Source: Nordella sp. HKS 07 (GTDB taxonomy: Bacteria > Pseudomonadota > Alphaproteobacteria > Rhizobiales > Aestuariivirgaceae). Taken from it: a stretch of DNA of 64,000 bases. This document shows, piece by piece, positions 52,415-61,358 of this stretch. The stretch spans positions 806,001 through 870,000 of the forward strand of contig NZ_CP049258.1 of the NCBI RefSeq assembly GCF_011046735.1. The letters run 5' to 3'. Made by a program: the position numbers and the translations under genes. How positions within the stretch are numbered: position 1 is the stretch's first letter; every line of letters starts with the position of its first letter. The notes beneath the pieces were generated by a model. That model searched no databases and was not told the DNA's origin. It was given only the letters and a program-made list of their open reading frames with translations.

Positions 52415-53137
52415 CTAGCCAAGCTTCGAGAAAATCGGGAAGGTCTCCAGCAGCCAATAGGCAAAGGCCTGATGGAGGCCGGTGAGGAAGGCGATGCCGG
52501 CGAGGATCAGCAGCACGCCCATCGCCTTCTCGACCATGTTCAGATGTTTGGCGAAGCGTTTGAGGAAGGTGAGGAAGCGGCCGACCGCCAGCGCCGCGAG
52601 AAGGAAGGGCACGCCGAGGCCCGCGGAGTAAACGGCGAGCAGGAAGGCGCCCTGCCTGACGCTGTCCTCGCTCGCCGCGACCGCGAGAATGGTGGCGAGC
52701 ACCGGCCCGATGCAGGGCGTCCAACCGAAGGCGAAGGCCAATCCCACCGCATAGGCACCGAAGAGGCCGGCAGGCCGCGTCTCCTGCTGATAGCGCTTCT
52801 CCCGGTTGATGAAGGCAAAACGGAAAACGCCGAGGAAATGCAGGCCCATCAGAATGATGACGATGCCGGCGAGCTGGGAGAGGAGCGGCAGATGCTCGCG
52901 CAGATACTGCCCGGCGACGGAAGCCGTGGCGCCCAGGAGCACGAAGACGGTCGAGAAGCCGAGGACGAAAGCGAGCGAGGCGAGCATCGTGCGCTTGCGC
53001 GAAATCGCCTGGTTCTCGGTCAGATCGTCGAGCGAGGCGCCGGTGATGAAACACAGATAGGGCGGCACCAGCGGCAGGACACAGGGACTGAGAAAGCTCA
53101 GCAGCCCGCCGAAGAACGCCGTCAGAATGGAAAACAC
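52415..53137 (-). CDS. ccdA: CcdA-type thiol-disulfide membrane transporter
   Basis: 240 residues from GTG 53137; the frame extends to an ATG at 53218, but typical CcdA proteins start close to ILTAFFGGLLSFLSPCVLPL. Six membrane segments; the two redox cysteines are in SPCVLPLVPPYLC and GWTPCIGPVLA. It carries reducing power across the membrane for cytochrome c maturation or periplasmic thiols. It is divergent from znuA. Confidence 0.88.
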   Translation of the reverse strand: MFSILTAFFGGLLSFLSPCVLPLVPPYLCFITGASLDDLTENQAISRKRTMLASLAFVLGFSTVFVLLGATASVAGQYLREHLPLLSQLAGIVIILMGLHFLGVFRFAFINREKRYQQETRPAGLFGAYAVGLAFAFGWTPCIGPVLATILAVAASEDSVRQGAFLLAVYSAGLGVPFLLAALAVGRFLTFLKRFAKHLNMVEKAMGVLLILAGIAFLTGLHQAFAYWLLETFPIFSKLG

Positions 53138-53249
53138 GTCAGAAAGCCTCGCACCTACTGCCCCTCCGGTCGCGGGGGCGCCGCAACTTGGCCGGTCAGG
53201 AGGAAAGGCACAACTCACGAAAGGCCGCAGGCCATCAACAAGCTGTCAC

Positions 53250-53288
53250 TTGACAGATCGATTTCTATGTTATGTTATAATATAACAT
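53250..53288 (+). promoter_or_regulatory. Zur box and promoter of the znuA cluster
   Basis: ATGTTATAATATAACAT at 53272-53288 is a near-perfect palindrome of the alphaproteobacterial Zur type. TTGACA at 53250-53255 is a full-consensus -35, and the -10 region falls inside the Zur box. GAGGAGG follows just before the ATG. Zinc-bound Zur would block transcription. Confidence 0.8.
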
Positions 53289-53302
53289 CGAGGAGGAAAT
53301 GA

Positions 53303-54256
53303 ATGCCCGCGACCGCCCGTTTTGCCCTGGCCTGTCTGTTTGCCACAGGTCTGAGCACCGCCAGCCTTGCCGCCCCGCAGGTTGTGGCGACGATCAAGCC
53401 CATCCATTCCATCGCCGCCAATGTCATGAAGGGCGTGGCCGATCCGCAATTGCTGCTCGACGCCGCGGTATCCGAGCACACCGCGCAGCTCACTCCCTCC
53501 CAGGTCCAGGCGATGCAGGATGCCGATCTGATCGTGGCGGTGGGCGAGAATCTCGAGGCATTCCTGCACAAGGCGCTGGAAAACCCGGACATCGGCCGGA
53601 AGAAGGTCTTCGAGGCAGCCGAAGCGCCGGGCGTCAAGACTTTGCCTGCCCGCGATGGCGGCCTGTGGGAGCCTCATTCGCATGAGGGCGAGGCGGAAGA
53701 TACGCATGAAGCGGAAGGCCACGACCACGATCATGGCGGCAATGATCCGCATATCTGGATGGACCCCGAAAATGCCAAGGCGATCGCCCAAGCGCTCGCC
53801 AATACCTTGAGCGACCTCGATAGCGCCAATGCCGCGCAATATCGCGAGAACGCCGCAAAATTCGCAGCCAGCCTCGATAGGCTCTCGGCCGAGATCAAGA
53901 CCGAGATCGCGCCGTTGCGCGACCGGCGCTACATCGTCTTCCACGACGCCTATCAGTATTTCGAGGCGCGCTTCGGCATGAACCCGGCCGGCAGCATCAC
54001 CGTCAATCCGGAGGCGACGCCGGGTGCCAGGCGCCTGAAGGAGATCCATGATCGCATTGCCGAGACCAAAGCGCTCTGCGTCTTCGCCGAGCCGCAATTC
54101 GAGCCGAAATACGTGGAGACCGTCATCGAAGGCACCCGCGCGAAGAGCGCCGTGCTCGACGGCCTTGGCGCCGCCGAAGCAAAGGGGCCCGACGCCTACG
54201 CCGGCATGATGCGACGTTTCGTCAAATCGCTCGTCGGTTGTCTGGGCAGCCAATAA
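53303..54256 (+). CDS. znuA: Zinc ABC transporter solute-binding protein
   Basis: 317 residues. Signal peptide, then cluster A-I fold: IKPIHSIAANVMKGVADP, a central His/Asp/Glu-rich zinc loop (HSHEGEAEDTHEAEGHDHDH), NDPHIWMDPENAKAIA with a zinc His, and FHDAYQYFEARFG with another. It captures periplasmic zinc. The usual znuB and znuC are not next to it; instead ZevA- and ZevB-like genes follow. Confidence 0.93.
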   Translation: MPATARFALACLFATGLSTASLAAPQVVATIKPIHSIAANVMKGVADPQLLLDAAVSEHTAQLTPSQVQAMQDADLIVAVGENLEAFLHKALENPDIGRKKVFEAAEAPGVKTLPARDGGLWEPHSHEGEAEDTHEAEGHDHDHGGNDPHIWMDPENAKAIAQALANTLSDLDSANAAQYRENAAKFAASLDRLSAEIKTEIAPLRDRRYIVFHDAYQYFEARFGMNPAGSITVNPEATPGARRLKEIHDRIAETKALCVFAEPQFEPKYVETVIEGTRAKSAVLDGLGAAEAKGPDAYAGMMRRFVKSLVGCLGSQ

Positions 54257-54333
54257 CGCAAGCGTAACTTCACTTTTCCGCCGCATTCTCGCATCATCCC
54301 TGGCCTTTGGTTGATTTGGGGGAATGATCCGGA

Positions 54334-54999
54334 ATGCGGCGCGCGATCCTTGTCGGAGCGGCAATGACGGCCATGGTCTTGGGCACGGCAGCGCCCGCTT
54401 TCGCCCATCCGCATGTCTGGATCGCCATGCGTTCCGATGTCGTCTTCAACGACAAGGGTGAGGTGAGCGGCATCGCGGTGGAATGGACCTTCGACGACGG
54501 CTATGCGCAAGTGGCCCTCGACGGCCTCGACACCAATGGCGACGGCGTCTACAGCCAGTCTGAGCTCGAGCCTTTGACGCGCGAGAATCTGAGCTCGCTG
54601 AAGGACTATAATTATTTCATAGTGCCGCGCGTCAATGGTCAGATCGTGCCCATGGCCGATCCCGTCGATCCCGGCCAGATCTTCAGCAACGGCAAGCTCG
54701 AACTGCACTTCACCGTGCCGCTCGCCACACCGGTCGACCCGCACAAGGTGGAATTCCAGTACAAGGTCTATGATCCGGAATTCTACATCGCCCTGGACTA
54801 TGTCGAGCAGGACCCGGTCGGCGTCATCGGCACGCTGCCCAATGACTGCAGGCTCAAGGTCGAACCCGTTGTCTCCGACCAGCAGCTCAACCAGACTCGC
54901 GAGATGCTCTCCACCAAGGGCACCGACTGGAAGCCGCCTGATGATGAGGATTTCGGCGGCATGTTCGCGCAACCGGCTCTGATCATCTGCAACCAATGA
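54334..54999 (+). CDS. DUF1007 periplasmic protein, ZevA-like
   Basis: 221 residues: signal peptide (MTAMVLGTAAPAFAHPHVWI), HPHVWI start of mature DUF1007, EWTFDDGYAQVALDGLDTNG and FEFQ-like YKVYDPEFYIALDYVEQD. ZevA of Haemophilus belongs to this family and works with ZevB in zinc uptake. The stop overlaps the start of the next gene. An EF-hand-like DTNGDGVYSQSEL is also visible (residues about 67-80), suggesting calcium or other metal binding. Confidence 0.88.
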   Translation: MRRAILVGAAMTAMVLGTAAPAFAHPHVWIAMRSDVVFNDKGEVSGIAVEWTFDDGYAQVALDGLDTNGDGVYSQSELEPLTRENLSSLKDYNYFIVPRVNGQIVPMADPVDPGQIFSNGKLELHFTVPLATPVDPHKVEFQYKVYDPEFYIALDYVEQDPVGVIGTLPNDCRLKVEPVVSDQQLNQTREMLSTKGTDWKPPDDEDFGGMFAQPALIICNQ

Positions 55000-56078
55000 C
55001 CTTGATAGCCCGGCTACTGGCACTTCTCCTGCTGGCCTCGATCGCAGGCGCCATGGTTCTCCCGGGCCCGCTCCAGGCGCAGGAACAAACCAATGAGGCG
55101 GCGCCCAAGATCGACAAGCGCAAGCTCCTCGTCCAGCCGCGCAACGCCGACGGCACGATCGACATGCCCTCCTTCTGGAGCGACCCCGCTTTGTGGATCG
55201 TCGAGAAGCAGCGGGGCTTCTATGGCGCCATGTCGCAGTCGCTCCGCCAGATGAAGGCGCAGTCCTCGCTTCTTCCAGCCTATACGCTGATGCTTCTGAG
55301 CTTCGGCTATGGCATCTTCCATGCCGCGGGGCCTGGACACGGCAAGGCGGTGATCTCCGCCTGGCTGCTCGCCACCGAGAATGAGCTTCGCCGCGGCATC
55401 CTGATCGCCTTCCTGAGTGCCCTCATCCAGGCCCTGACCGCGATCGCCATCATCACCGCGCTGTTGCTGCTGGTCACGGCGGTGGGCACGACCGCGCGCG
55501 ATGTCGCGGGCTTCCTCGAAAGTGCGAGCTACGGCCTGATTGCGCTGATGGGCGCCTATCTGATCTGGTCCGCCTTCCGGCCGCATGTTCATGCGCACGC
55601 GCCCGAACCCGCACATACCGGCGCCCACAATCATCACCACCATCATGATCACCACCACGGCCACGATCATCATCATGAGCACGACGAGGCCTGCGGCTGC
55701 GGCCACGCTCATGTACCGCAGGCGAGCGAGGTCAAGGGCGACTGGTCATGGGCCAAGGCCTGGTCGCTTTCTTTCGCGGTCGGTATCCGGCCCTGCACCG
55801 GATCGCTGCTGGTGCTGATCTCCGCCAATGTGCTGGGCCTCTACTGGGCGGGCGTGACATCGACCTTCGTGATGGCACTCGGCACCGCGATCACCGTCTC
55901 TGTGATCGCCGCCATTGCGGTCTATTCGAAAAAGCTGGCGCTGCGCCTCGCCCGGAAGGATTCCGCCTGGCTCGAGCGCGCCGCCTTTGGCCTTCGGACG
56001 ATCGGCGGCCTGGTGATCATGGGGCTCGGCGGCCTGCTTTTCTGGGGCTCGCTCTTCTCCACCAATGTGATGATGTAG
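54996..56078 (+). CDS. NicO/RcnA-family metal transporter, ZevB-like
   Basis: 360 residues: signal-like first helix, then six membrane segments with the NicO motifs FHAAGPGHGKAVISAWL and GIRPCTGSLLVLISANVLG. A long His/Asp loop lies between them (residues about 205-240, more than 20 His). NicO members move nickel, cobalt or zinc. In this Zur-controlled context, next to ZnuA and a ZevA-like protein, zinc import is the best inference. Confidence 0.88.
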   Translation: MTLIARLLALLLLASIAGAMVLPGPLQAQEQTNEAAPKIDKRKLLVQPRNADGTIDMPSFWSDPALWIVEKQRGFYGAMSQSLRQMKAQSSLLPAYTLMLLSFGYGIFHAAGPGHGKAVISAWLLATENELRRGILIAFLSALIQALTAIAIITALLLLVTAVGTTARDVAGFLESASYGLIALMGAYLIWSAFRPHVHAHAPEPAHTGAHNHHHHHDHHHGHDHHHEHDEACGCGHAHVPQASEVKGDWSWAKAWSLSFAVGIRPCTGSLLVLISANVLGLYWAGVTSTFVMALGTAITVSVIAAIAVYSKKLALRLARKDSAWLERAAFGLRTIGGLVIMGLGGLLFWGSLFSTNVMM

Positions 56079-56083
56079 GGACC

Positions 56084-56518
56084 ATGCTCAACCGGCGCCG
56101 TATTCTCACCCTCATGGCCATGGCCGCTGCCGCGCCCAAGGCAGTGGCCCATTCCTTCAAGATCGGCGAGATCGCCATCGGCCATGTCTGGGGGCTGCCG
56201 TCGGATATGCGCGAGACCCAGGTCTTCGTGCCCCTGTCCAACCGCGGCCAGACCAAGGATGAGCTCGTCGCGGCCCGCTCGCCCATCTGCTCGATGATCG
56301 AATTGCGCCAGAACAACCGCTATGACGACCCGCCCCTGACCTCGATCGCGGTCGAGCCTGCAAAGCCCGTCGCCATGCGCAAAGGCGCGCGGCATCTGCG
56401 CCTCATCGGCCTCTCAAGGCCGCTCAAGTCCGGCGACAAATTCGACATGACGCTCGATTTTCTGAATGCCGGCGAGATCACCGTCGAGGTGATCGTCGAA
56501 GACGGCTCGGGGCATTAG
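56084..56518 (+). CDS. PCuAC-like periplasmic metallochaperone, variant
   Basis: 144 residues. An RR-containing signal (MLNRRRILTLMAMAAAAPKA) is followed by a single PCuAC-type beta domain: IGHVWGLPSDMRETQVFVPL, KPVAMRKGARHLRLIGLSRP, LKSGDKFDMTLDFLNAGE. The usual copper motif H(M)x10Mx21HxM is not intact: HLRL stands where HLML is expected. It may bind zinc or be a structural relative. It starts five bases after the ZevB-like stop. Confidence 0.7.
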   Translation: MLNRRRILTLMAMAAAAPKAVAHSFKIGEIAIGHVWGLPSDMRETQVFVPLSNRGQTKDELVAARSPICSMIELRQNNRYDDPPLTSIAVEPAKPVAMRKGARHLRLIGLSRPLKSGDKFDMTLDFLNAGEITVEVIVEDGSGH

Positions 56519-56620
56519 AGCGCCGGACGGTCTCGTAGGATCGGTCCGGCGCTCAAACTCTTTGATTTTGCGCATCGGCTTTTCCGAGAACCGCACGCGC
56601 TTCTCGGGCCGATGCTCTAG
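56516..56620 (+). repeat. Interspersed hairpin repeat, family A
   Basis: AGAGCGCCGGAC with GTCCGGCGCTC, then GCGCATCGG with CCGATGC enclosing TTCCGAGAA and TTCTCGG. The TAG of the preceding gene is the first triplet of the repeat. Partner copies are at 29067-29173 and 12620-12692. Confidence 0.85.
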
Positions 56621-56671
56621 CCCACGATGAGAGCGCCCGCTTTCTACATTCCGTGCGGGGCCTTTAAATCA

Positions 56672-56709
56672 GACCATCTTTAGACTATATTCTGGTCAAA
56701 AGGATGGTC
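56672..56709. promoter_or_regulatory. Candidate autoregulatory operator of the toxin-antitoxin pair
   Basis: GACCATC at 56672-56678 and GATGGTC at 56703-56709 form an inverted repeat around an AT-rich core with TATATT. It ends six bases before the antitoxin ATG, as expected for Phd/YefM autoregulation. Confidence 0.45.
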
Positions 56710-56715
56710 CCGCAC

Positions 56716-56988
56716 ATGAAGCTCTCCGCTCGTGTCAAACCTATCAGCTATCTGAAAGCACATGCCCCTGAGGTAATTCGAGGGTTGGCCGAGGGCGAGA
56801 CTCCGGTCATCATCACACTGCACGGTGAAGCGAAGGCGGTGCTCCAGGATGTGGCGCACTATGAAGAGACACAGGAGACCATGGCGCTCCTGAAGGCGCT
56901 AGCCCTCACGAACAAGGAAGTGGAGAACGGCAAGCTGCGGCCCGCTTCCGAAGCCTTCGAGCGAATCCGCAACCGCATCAAAGACTGA
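56716..56988 (+). CDS. Type II antitoxin, Phd/YefM family
   Basis: 90 residues from ATG 56716 (AAAGGATGG upstream; ATG 56704 is too close to that site). The Phd/YefM N-terminal DNA-binding fold is seen in VKPISYLKAHAPEVIRGLAE and PVIITLHGEAKAVLQDVAHY. The C-terminal helix would wrap the toxin. The toxin gene follows after five bases. Confidence 0.88.
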   Translation: MKLSARVKPISYLKAHAPEVIRGLAEGETPVIITLHGEAKAVLQDVAHYEETQETMALLKALALTNKEVENGKLRPASEAFERIRNRIKD

Positions 56989-56993
56989 GCCCG

Positions 56994-57317
56994 ATGCGCT
57001 ATCGCGTACTGCTGGCGGAAAGCGCCGAACGCGACATCGAGGACATCTATCGCTACATCGCGCGGCACGATTCGCCTGAAAGCGCAGATCGAATCCTTGA
57101 CGCACTGGACGACGCTTGCCGCCGGCTCAACGACATGCCCCAAAGAGGCAACATCCCGAAGGAACTGGCGGCAGTCGGCATTACCGACTACCGGGAGGCT
57201 CATTACAAGCCATATCGTATCATCTATCGAATCATCGGCGCAGACATCGTGGTCTATTGCGTCGTTGATGGCCGCCGCGATATGCAGAGCTTCCTCGAGC
57301 GCCGCCTGTTGCGGTGA
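56994..57317 (+). CDS. Type II toxin, RelE/ParE family
   Basis: 107 residues. MRYRVLLAESAERDIEDIYR, then PQRGNIPKELAAVGITDYRE and YKPYRIIYRIIGADIVVYCV and VDGRRDMQSFLERRLLR are typical ParE-type; the antitoxin partner and length support it. It would poison gyrase if ParE-like or cut mRNA on ribosomes if RelE-like; I cannot tell which. Confidence 0.88.
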   Translation: MRYRVLLAESAERDIEDIYRYIARHDSPESADRILDALDDACRRLNDMPQRGNIPKELAAVGITDYREAHYKPYRIIYRIIGADIVVYCVVDGRRDMQSFLERRLLR

Positions 57318-57382
57318 TCGCTTTCTGATGAATCCTGCTGGCCGACCCAGCAGGATGCCGATGACAATCGGATGGCGAGACC

Positions 57383-58543
57383 TTACAGATCGCCCGTCAC
57401 GCACTTCTTCGCGAGCGCCTTGTATTGCTTCTCGCTGAACGGGATCGGATTGCCGCCGGCGGAGGGATCCTTGATCGCCATCTTCGCCACCTCGTCGAGG
57501 CGCTTAGTGTCGATGCCGATATCCGCGAGCTTATGCGGGAGTCCGACTTCCTTGCGCAGCGCCAGGATCCATTTGAGGAAGCCGTCGAAGCCGCCCTTGA
57601 TGCCGAGATAGGCGGCGGCGCGCTCGATGTCCTTCTCGATCTTCTTGCGATTGGCCTTCAGCACATAGGGCATGACGATGCCGTTGAGGAGGCCATGATG
57701 GGCGTCATAAAGGCCGCCGAAGGGATGCGACAGCGCATGGATGGCGCCGAGGCCCCGCTGGAAGGCGGTGGCGCCCATCGAGGAGGCGATCAGCATGTTG
57801 CCGCGCGCGTCGATGTCGTTGCCCTTCTTCACCGCCTTGGCGAGATTCTCCTTGATGAGCAGCATGCCCTCGAGTGCCACACCCTTGGCAAGCGGGTGAT
57901 AGAACGGCGCGCAATAGGCTTCGAGGCAATGGGCAAGCGCGTCCATGCCGGTCGCCGCGGTGAGCTTGGGCGGCAGGCCGACCGAAAGCTCGGGATCGAG
58001 CAGCGCCACTTTCGGCATGATCGCCGGATGGAAGATGATCTTCTTCTCATGGGTCTCGGGATGCGTGACGACACCGGCGCGGCCCACTTCCGAGCCCGTG
58101 CCCGCGGTGGTCGGCACCGCGATGATCGGCGAAACCTTGCTGGCATCGGCCCTGGTCCACCAGTCGCCGATATCCTCGAGATCGAAGACCGAGATCTTCT
58201 GGCCGTGCATCAGCGCGATGAGCTTGCCGATATCGAGACCGGAGCCGCCGCCGAAGGCGATGACGCCGTCATGCTTGCCGGACCGGTAGGCCTTGACCCC
58301 CGCTTGCAGATTGGCTTCCACCGGATTGGGCCGCACGTCCGCGAACAAGGCGACGCCCAGGCCGGCCTTCTTGAGGTCATCGAGAATGGTCGCCACCATC
58401 GGCATCTTGGCGAGGCCCGGATCGGTGACGAAGAGCGGCCGCTTCATGCCATTGGCCTGGCACAGCTCCGCCAGTTCCTTGATGCGCCCGGCGCCGAATT
58501 TGATCGCGGTGGGGAAGTTGATATTGCGGTTTGGAATGGTCAT
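57383..58543 (-). CDS. Iron-containing alcohol dehydrogenase
   Basis: 386 residues. The NAD site GGGSGLDIGKLIALM and AVPTTAGTGSEVGRAGV, and the metal histidines in HALSHPFGGLYDAHHGLLNG, are family III signatures. It is last of the leftward cluster, six bases after the aldehyde dehydrogenase stop. In a gamma-glutamyl-amino-alcohol route it would oxidise the hydroxyl of a gamma-glutamyl amide. Confidence 0.94.
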   Translation of the reverse strand: MTIPNRNINFPTAIKFGAGRIKELAELCQANGMKRPLFVTDPGLAKMPMVATILDDLKKAGLGVALFADVRPNPVEANLQAGVKAYRSGKHDGVIAFGGGSGLDIGKLIALMHGQKISVFDLEDIGDWWTRADASKVSPIIAVPTTAGTGSEVGRAGVVTHPETHEKKIIFHPAIMPKVALLDPELSVGLPPKLTAATGMDALAHCLEAYCAPFYHPLAKGVALEGMLLIKENLAKAVKKGNDIDARGNMLIASSMGATAFQRGLGAIHALSHPFGGLYDAHHGLLNGIVMPYVLKANRKKIEKDIERAAAYLGIKGGFDGFLKWILALRKEVGLPHKLADIGIDTKRLDEVAKMAIKDPSAGGNPIPFSEKQYKALAKKCVTGDL

Positions 58544-58549
58544 GGAATG

Positions 58550-59944
58550 TCAGCTCGTCTTGGTTCTGAGGTGATAGCTCTTGGGCCGCGTCAGTGCTTC
58601 ATAGCCGACCACGGAAAGTGTGGCGCCCCGGCCCGTATCCTTGACGCCGGTCCAGGTCAATGCCGGGTCGAGATAGTCACAGCGGTTCATGAACACCGTG
58701 CCGGTGGCGATCTCGTTGCCGATGCGCTCGGCGGCGTCGGCGTCCTCCGTCCATACCGCGGCGGTGAGGCCGTAGGGTGAATCGTTCATCAGCCCGATGG
58801 CCTCCTCGTCATCGCTCACCTTCATGATGCCGACGACGGGCCCGAAGCTCTCCTCCATCATCACCGACATCTGGTGATTGACCGAGGTGAGAACCTGCGG
58901 GGCCATGTAAGCCGAACCCTTGCGATCGCGCGCGAAGCTCTTGGGATCGATATGGGCCTTGGCGCCGGAGCGGACAGCCGAGGCGATCTGCTTGCGCACG
59001 AAATCGGCGGCCTCCAGCTTGACCAGGGGCCCAAGCGTCGTCGCCTCGTCGAGCGGCGAGCCCAGAACATATTTCCGGGTCAGGTCGACGAAGCCGTCGA
59101 TAAAATCGCCCCACACTTTCTTGTGCACATAAATGCGCTCGATGCCGCAGCAGCTCTGCCCCGAATTGAAGAAGGCGCCGTCGACCAGGTTCTCGATCGC
59201 ATGCGCCATGTTGGCATCGGGGCGCACATAGGCCGGGTCCTTGCCGCCGAGTTCGAGCCCGACATTGATGAAGTGCCCGGCCGCCGCCTTCTCCATCGCC
59301 TTGCCGCCGGCAACCGAGCCGGTGAAACAGACCATGTTGGCATGACCGCCCGAGATGATCTGGGCCGTCTGGTCGTGCGACAGCACCAGATTCTGGAAGA
59401 CGTTCTTAGGCAGGCCTGCCGCCTTGAAGGCCTTGGCGAAGCGCTCGCCCACCATGATCGTCTGCGCCGCATGCTTGAGCACGACGGCGTTGCCGGCCAT
59501 CAGCGCCGGAATGATTGAATTGACGGCAGTGAGATAGGGATAATTCCACGGCGCTATGGTGAAGACGACACCCAAGGGCTCACGCTTGATATGGCGCAGG
59601 AAGCCTTCCTTGGGCTCGGGGCGGATGTCGGAAAGCGAGCGCTCGGCGATCGCGATCATGTAACGCGCGCGCTCCTCGAAACCGCGAAGCTCGCCGGCGC
59701 CATAGCGTATCGGGCGTCCCATCTGCCAGGCGAGTTCCGGCACGATGGCATCCTTCATGGTGAGCATCGCGTCCACGGCGGCCGAGCAATATTTCGCCCG
59801 CTCAGCCAGCGGCAGTCGCTTCCACTTCTCCTGCGCCGCATGGGCCGCCGTGAAGGCCGCCTCGATTTCCTTCTTCTTCGCCACCGAGCGCTCGGCATAG
59901 ACCGAGCCGTCAACCGGCGACACACATCTTATCTTCTCAGCCAC
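58550..59944 (-). CDS. Aldehyde dehydrogenase
   Basis: 464 residues. Catalytic Glu in GLELGGKDPAYVR, Cys in FFNSGQSCCGIERIYV, and the NAD part APWNYPYLTAVNSIIPALMA. It likely oxidises the aldehyde produced by the neighbouring alcohol dehydrogenase. It begins 12 bases after the glutamine-synthetase-like gene. Confidence 0.94.
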   Translation of the reverse strand: MAEKIRCVSPVDGSVYAERSVAKKKEIEAAFTAAHAAQEKWKRLPLAERAKYCSAAVDAMLTMKDAIVPELAWQMGRPIRYGAGELRGFEERARYMIAIAERSLSDIRPEPKEGFLRHIKREPLGVVFTIAPWNYPYLTAVNSIIPALMAGNAVVLKHAAQTIMVGERFAKAFKAAGLPKNVFQNLVLSHDQTAQIISGGHANMVCFTGSVAGGKAMEKAAAGHFINVGLELGGKDPAYVRPDANMAHAIENLVDGAFFNSGQSCCGIERIYVHKKVWGDFIDGFVDLTRKYVLGSPLDEATTLGPLVKLEAADFVRKQIASAVRSGAKAHIDPKSFARDRKGSAYMAPQVLTSVNHQMSVMMEESFGPVVGIMKVSDDEEAIGLMNDSPYGLTAAVWTEDADAAERIGNEIATGTVFMNRCDYLDPALTWTGVKDTGRGATLSVVGYEALTRPKSYHLRTKTS

Positions 59945-59956
59945 TCTTCTATCCTC

Positions 59957-61333
59957 TCAATATTGCTCGAAGCCGCGCTTCAGTTCCCAGTCGGTGATGC
60001 GCCGGTCATACTCGAACTGCTCCCATTTGGCAGTATGCACATAGTGATCGATCACGTCGTCGCCGAAGGCCCCACGCAGAAGCTTGGACTTGTCGAGAAG
60101 CTCGGTCGCCTCGCGCAATGTCTTGGGGATCTCACGCAGTTTCTTCGAGGTGTCGTAGGCATCTCCCGCAAAAGCCGGCTCGAGCGCCATCTTCTTCTCG
60201 ATCCCGTCGAGGCCGGCGGCGAGCAGTGCCGCGAAAGCGAGATAGGGGTTGAGATCGGCACCACCGACCCGGCATTCGACGCGGATCGCCTTGGTGTCGG
60301 CGCCGCACAGACGGTAGCCGGCGGTGCGGTTGTCGAAGCTCCAGATCGCCCGTGTCGGCGCGAAAGTCCCGGCCATGAAGCGCTTATAGGAGTTGATATA
60401 GGGCGCCAGGAAATAGGTGATCTCGCCGGCATGGGCGAGTTGGCCTGCCAGATAGTGCTTCATCATGGCCGACATGCCGTGATCGCCCTTGGCATCATGG
60501 AACATCGAGCTCTTGCCGTCGGCCGACCACAGGCTCTGATGGATGTGGGAGGAGTTGCCGGCGAGCCCGTAATTCCATTTGGCCATGAAGCTGATGGCCT
60601 TGCCGAGCCCCCAGGCGATCTCCTTGCAGCCATTTTTCATGATCACATGCCGGTCGGCCATGTCGAGGGCCTCGGCATATTTGACATTGATCTCTTCCTG
60701 GCCCGGGCCCCATTCACCCTTCGAGTTTTCGACCGGAATGCCGGCACCAGCGAGACCATTGCGGATGGCGCGCATCACGCCTTCTTCCTTGGTCGTCTGC
60801 AGGATGTGATAGTCCTCGATATAATAGCCCGCCGTCTTGAGATTGGCGTAAGCCTTGTCATGGGCGCTCTGATAGGACTCGTCGAACAGGAAGAATTCGA
60901 GCTCCGAGGCCATATAGGCCTTCATCTTCATCTTGCTGAGACGTTCGAGCTGCTTCTTGAGGATATTGCGCGGCGCATGCGGCAAGGGCGAATGGTCGTG
61001 ATGATCGAGCACGTCGCAGATCACCAGCGCCGTCTTGTCGAGCCAGGGCGTCACCCGCATGGTTGCCAGGTCCGGCTTGATGACGAAATCGCCATAACCC
61101 TTCTGCCAGCTCGCCACCTTGTAGCCGGGCACCGGTTCCATATCGATGTCGTCGGCGAGGAGATAATTGCAGCCATGCGTCTCCTCATAGGCACCGTCGA
61201 CGAAGAACTGCGCGTGGAAGCGCTTGCCGATCAGGCGGCCTTGCATGTCGGGAAACGCCGCGACGACCGTATCGATTGTGCCAGCCGCAACTTCCTTTTT
61301 GAGCTGGGCCAGCGTCAGCATGCCTTGAACCAT
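59957..61333 (-). CDS. Glutamine synthetase-like gamma-glutamyl-amine ligase (PuuA/GlnA4-like)
   Basis: 458 residues from ATG 61333, with a purine-rich GAAAGAGAG site. The GS fold is evident: MASELEFFLF, GPGQEEINVKYAEALDMADR, FMAKWNYGLAGNSSHIHQSL and GGADLNPYLAFAALLAAG. The length and the neighbours (amine permease, aldehyde and alcohol dehydrogenases) point to an enzyme that joins glutamate to an amine, such as ethanolamine or putrescine, rather than ammonia assimilation. A strong hairpin lies 25 bases before the start. Confidence 0.85.
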   Translation of the reverse strand: MVQGMLTLAQLKKEVAAGTIDTVVAAFPDMQGRLIGKRFHAQFFVDGAYEETHGCNYLLADDIDMEPVPGYKVASWQKGYGDFVIKPDLATMRVTPWLDKTALVICDVLDHHDHSPLPHAPRNILKKQLERLSKMKMKAYMASELEFFLFDESYQSAHDKAYANLKTAGYYIEDYHILQTTKEEGVMRAIRNGLAGAGIPVENSKGEWGPGQEEINVKYAEALDMADRHVIMKNGCKEIAWGLGKAISFMAKWNYGLAGNSSHIHQSLWSADGKSSMFHDAKGDHGMSAMMKHYLAGQLAHAGEITYFLAPYINSYKRFMAGTFAPTRAIWSFDNRTAGYRLCGADTKAIRVECRVGGADLNPYLAFAALLAAGLDGIEKKMALEPAFAGDAYDTSKKLREIPKTLREATELLDKSKLLRGAFGDDVIDHYVHTAKWEQFEYDRRITDWELKRGFEQY

Positions 61334-61358
61334 TTTTCTCTCTTTCTCATACAAAATG

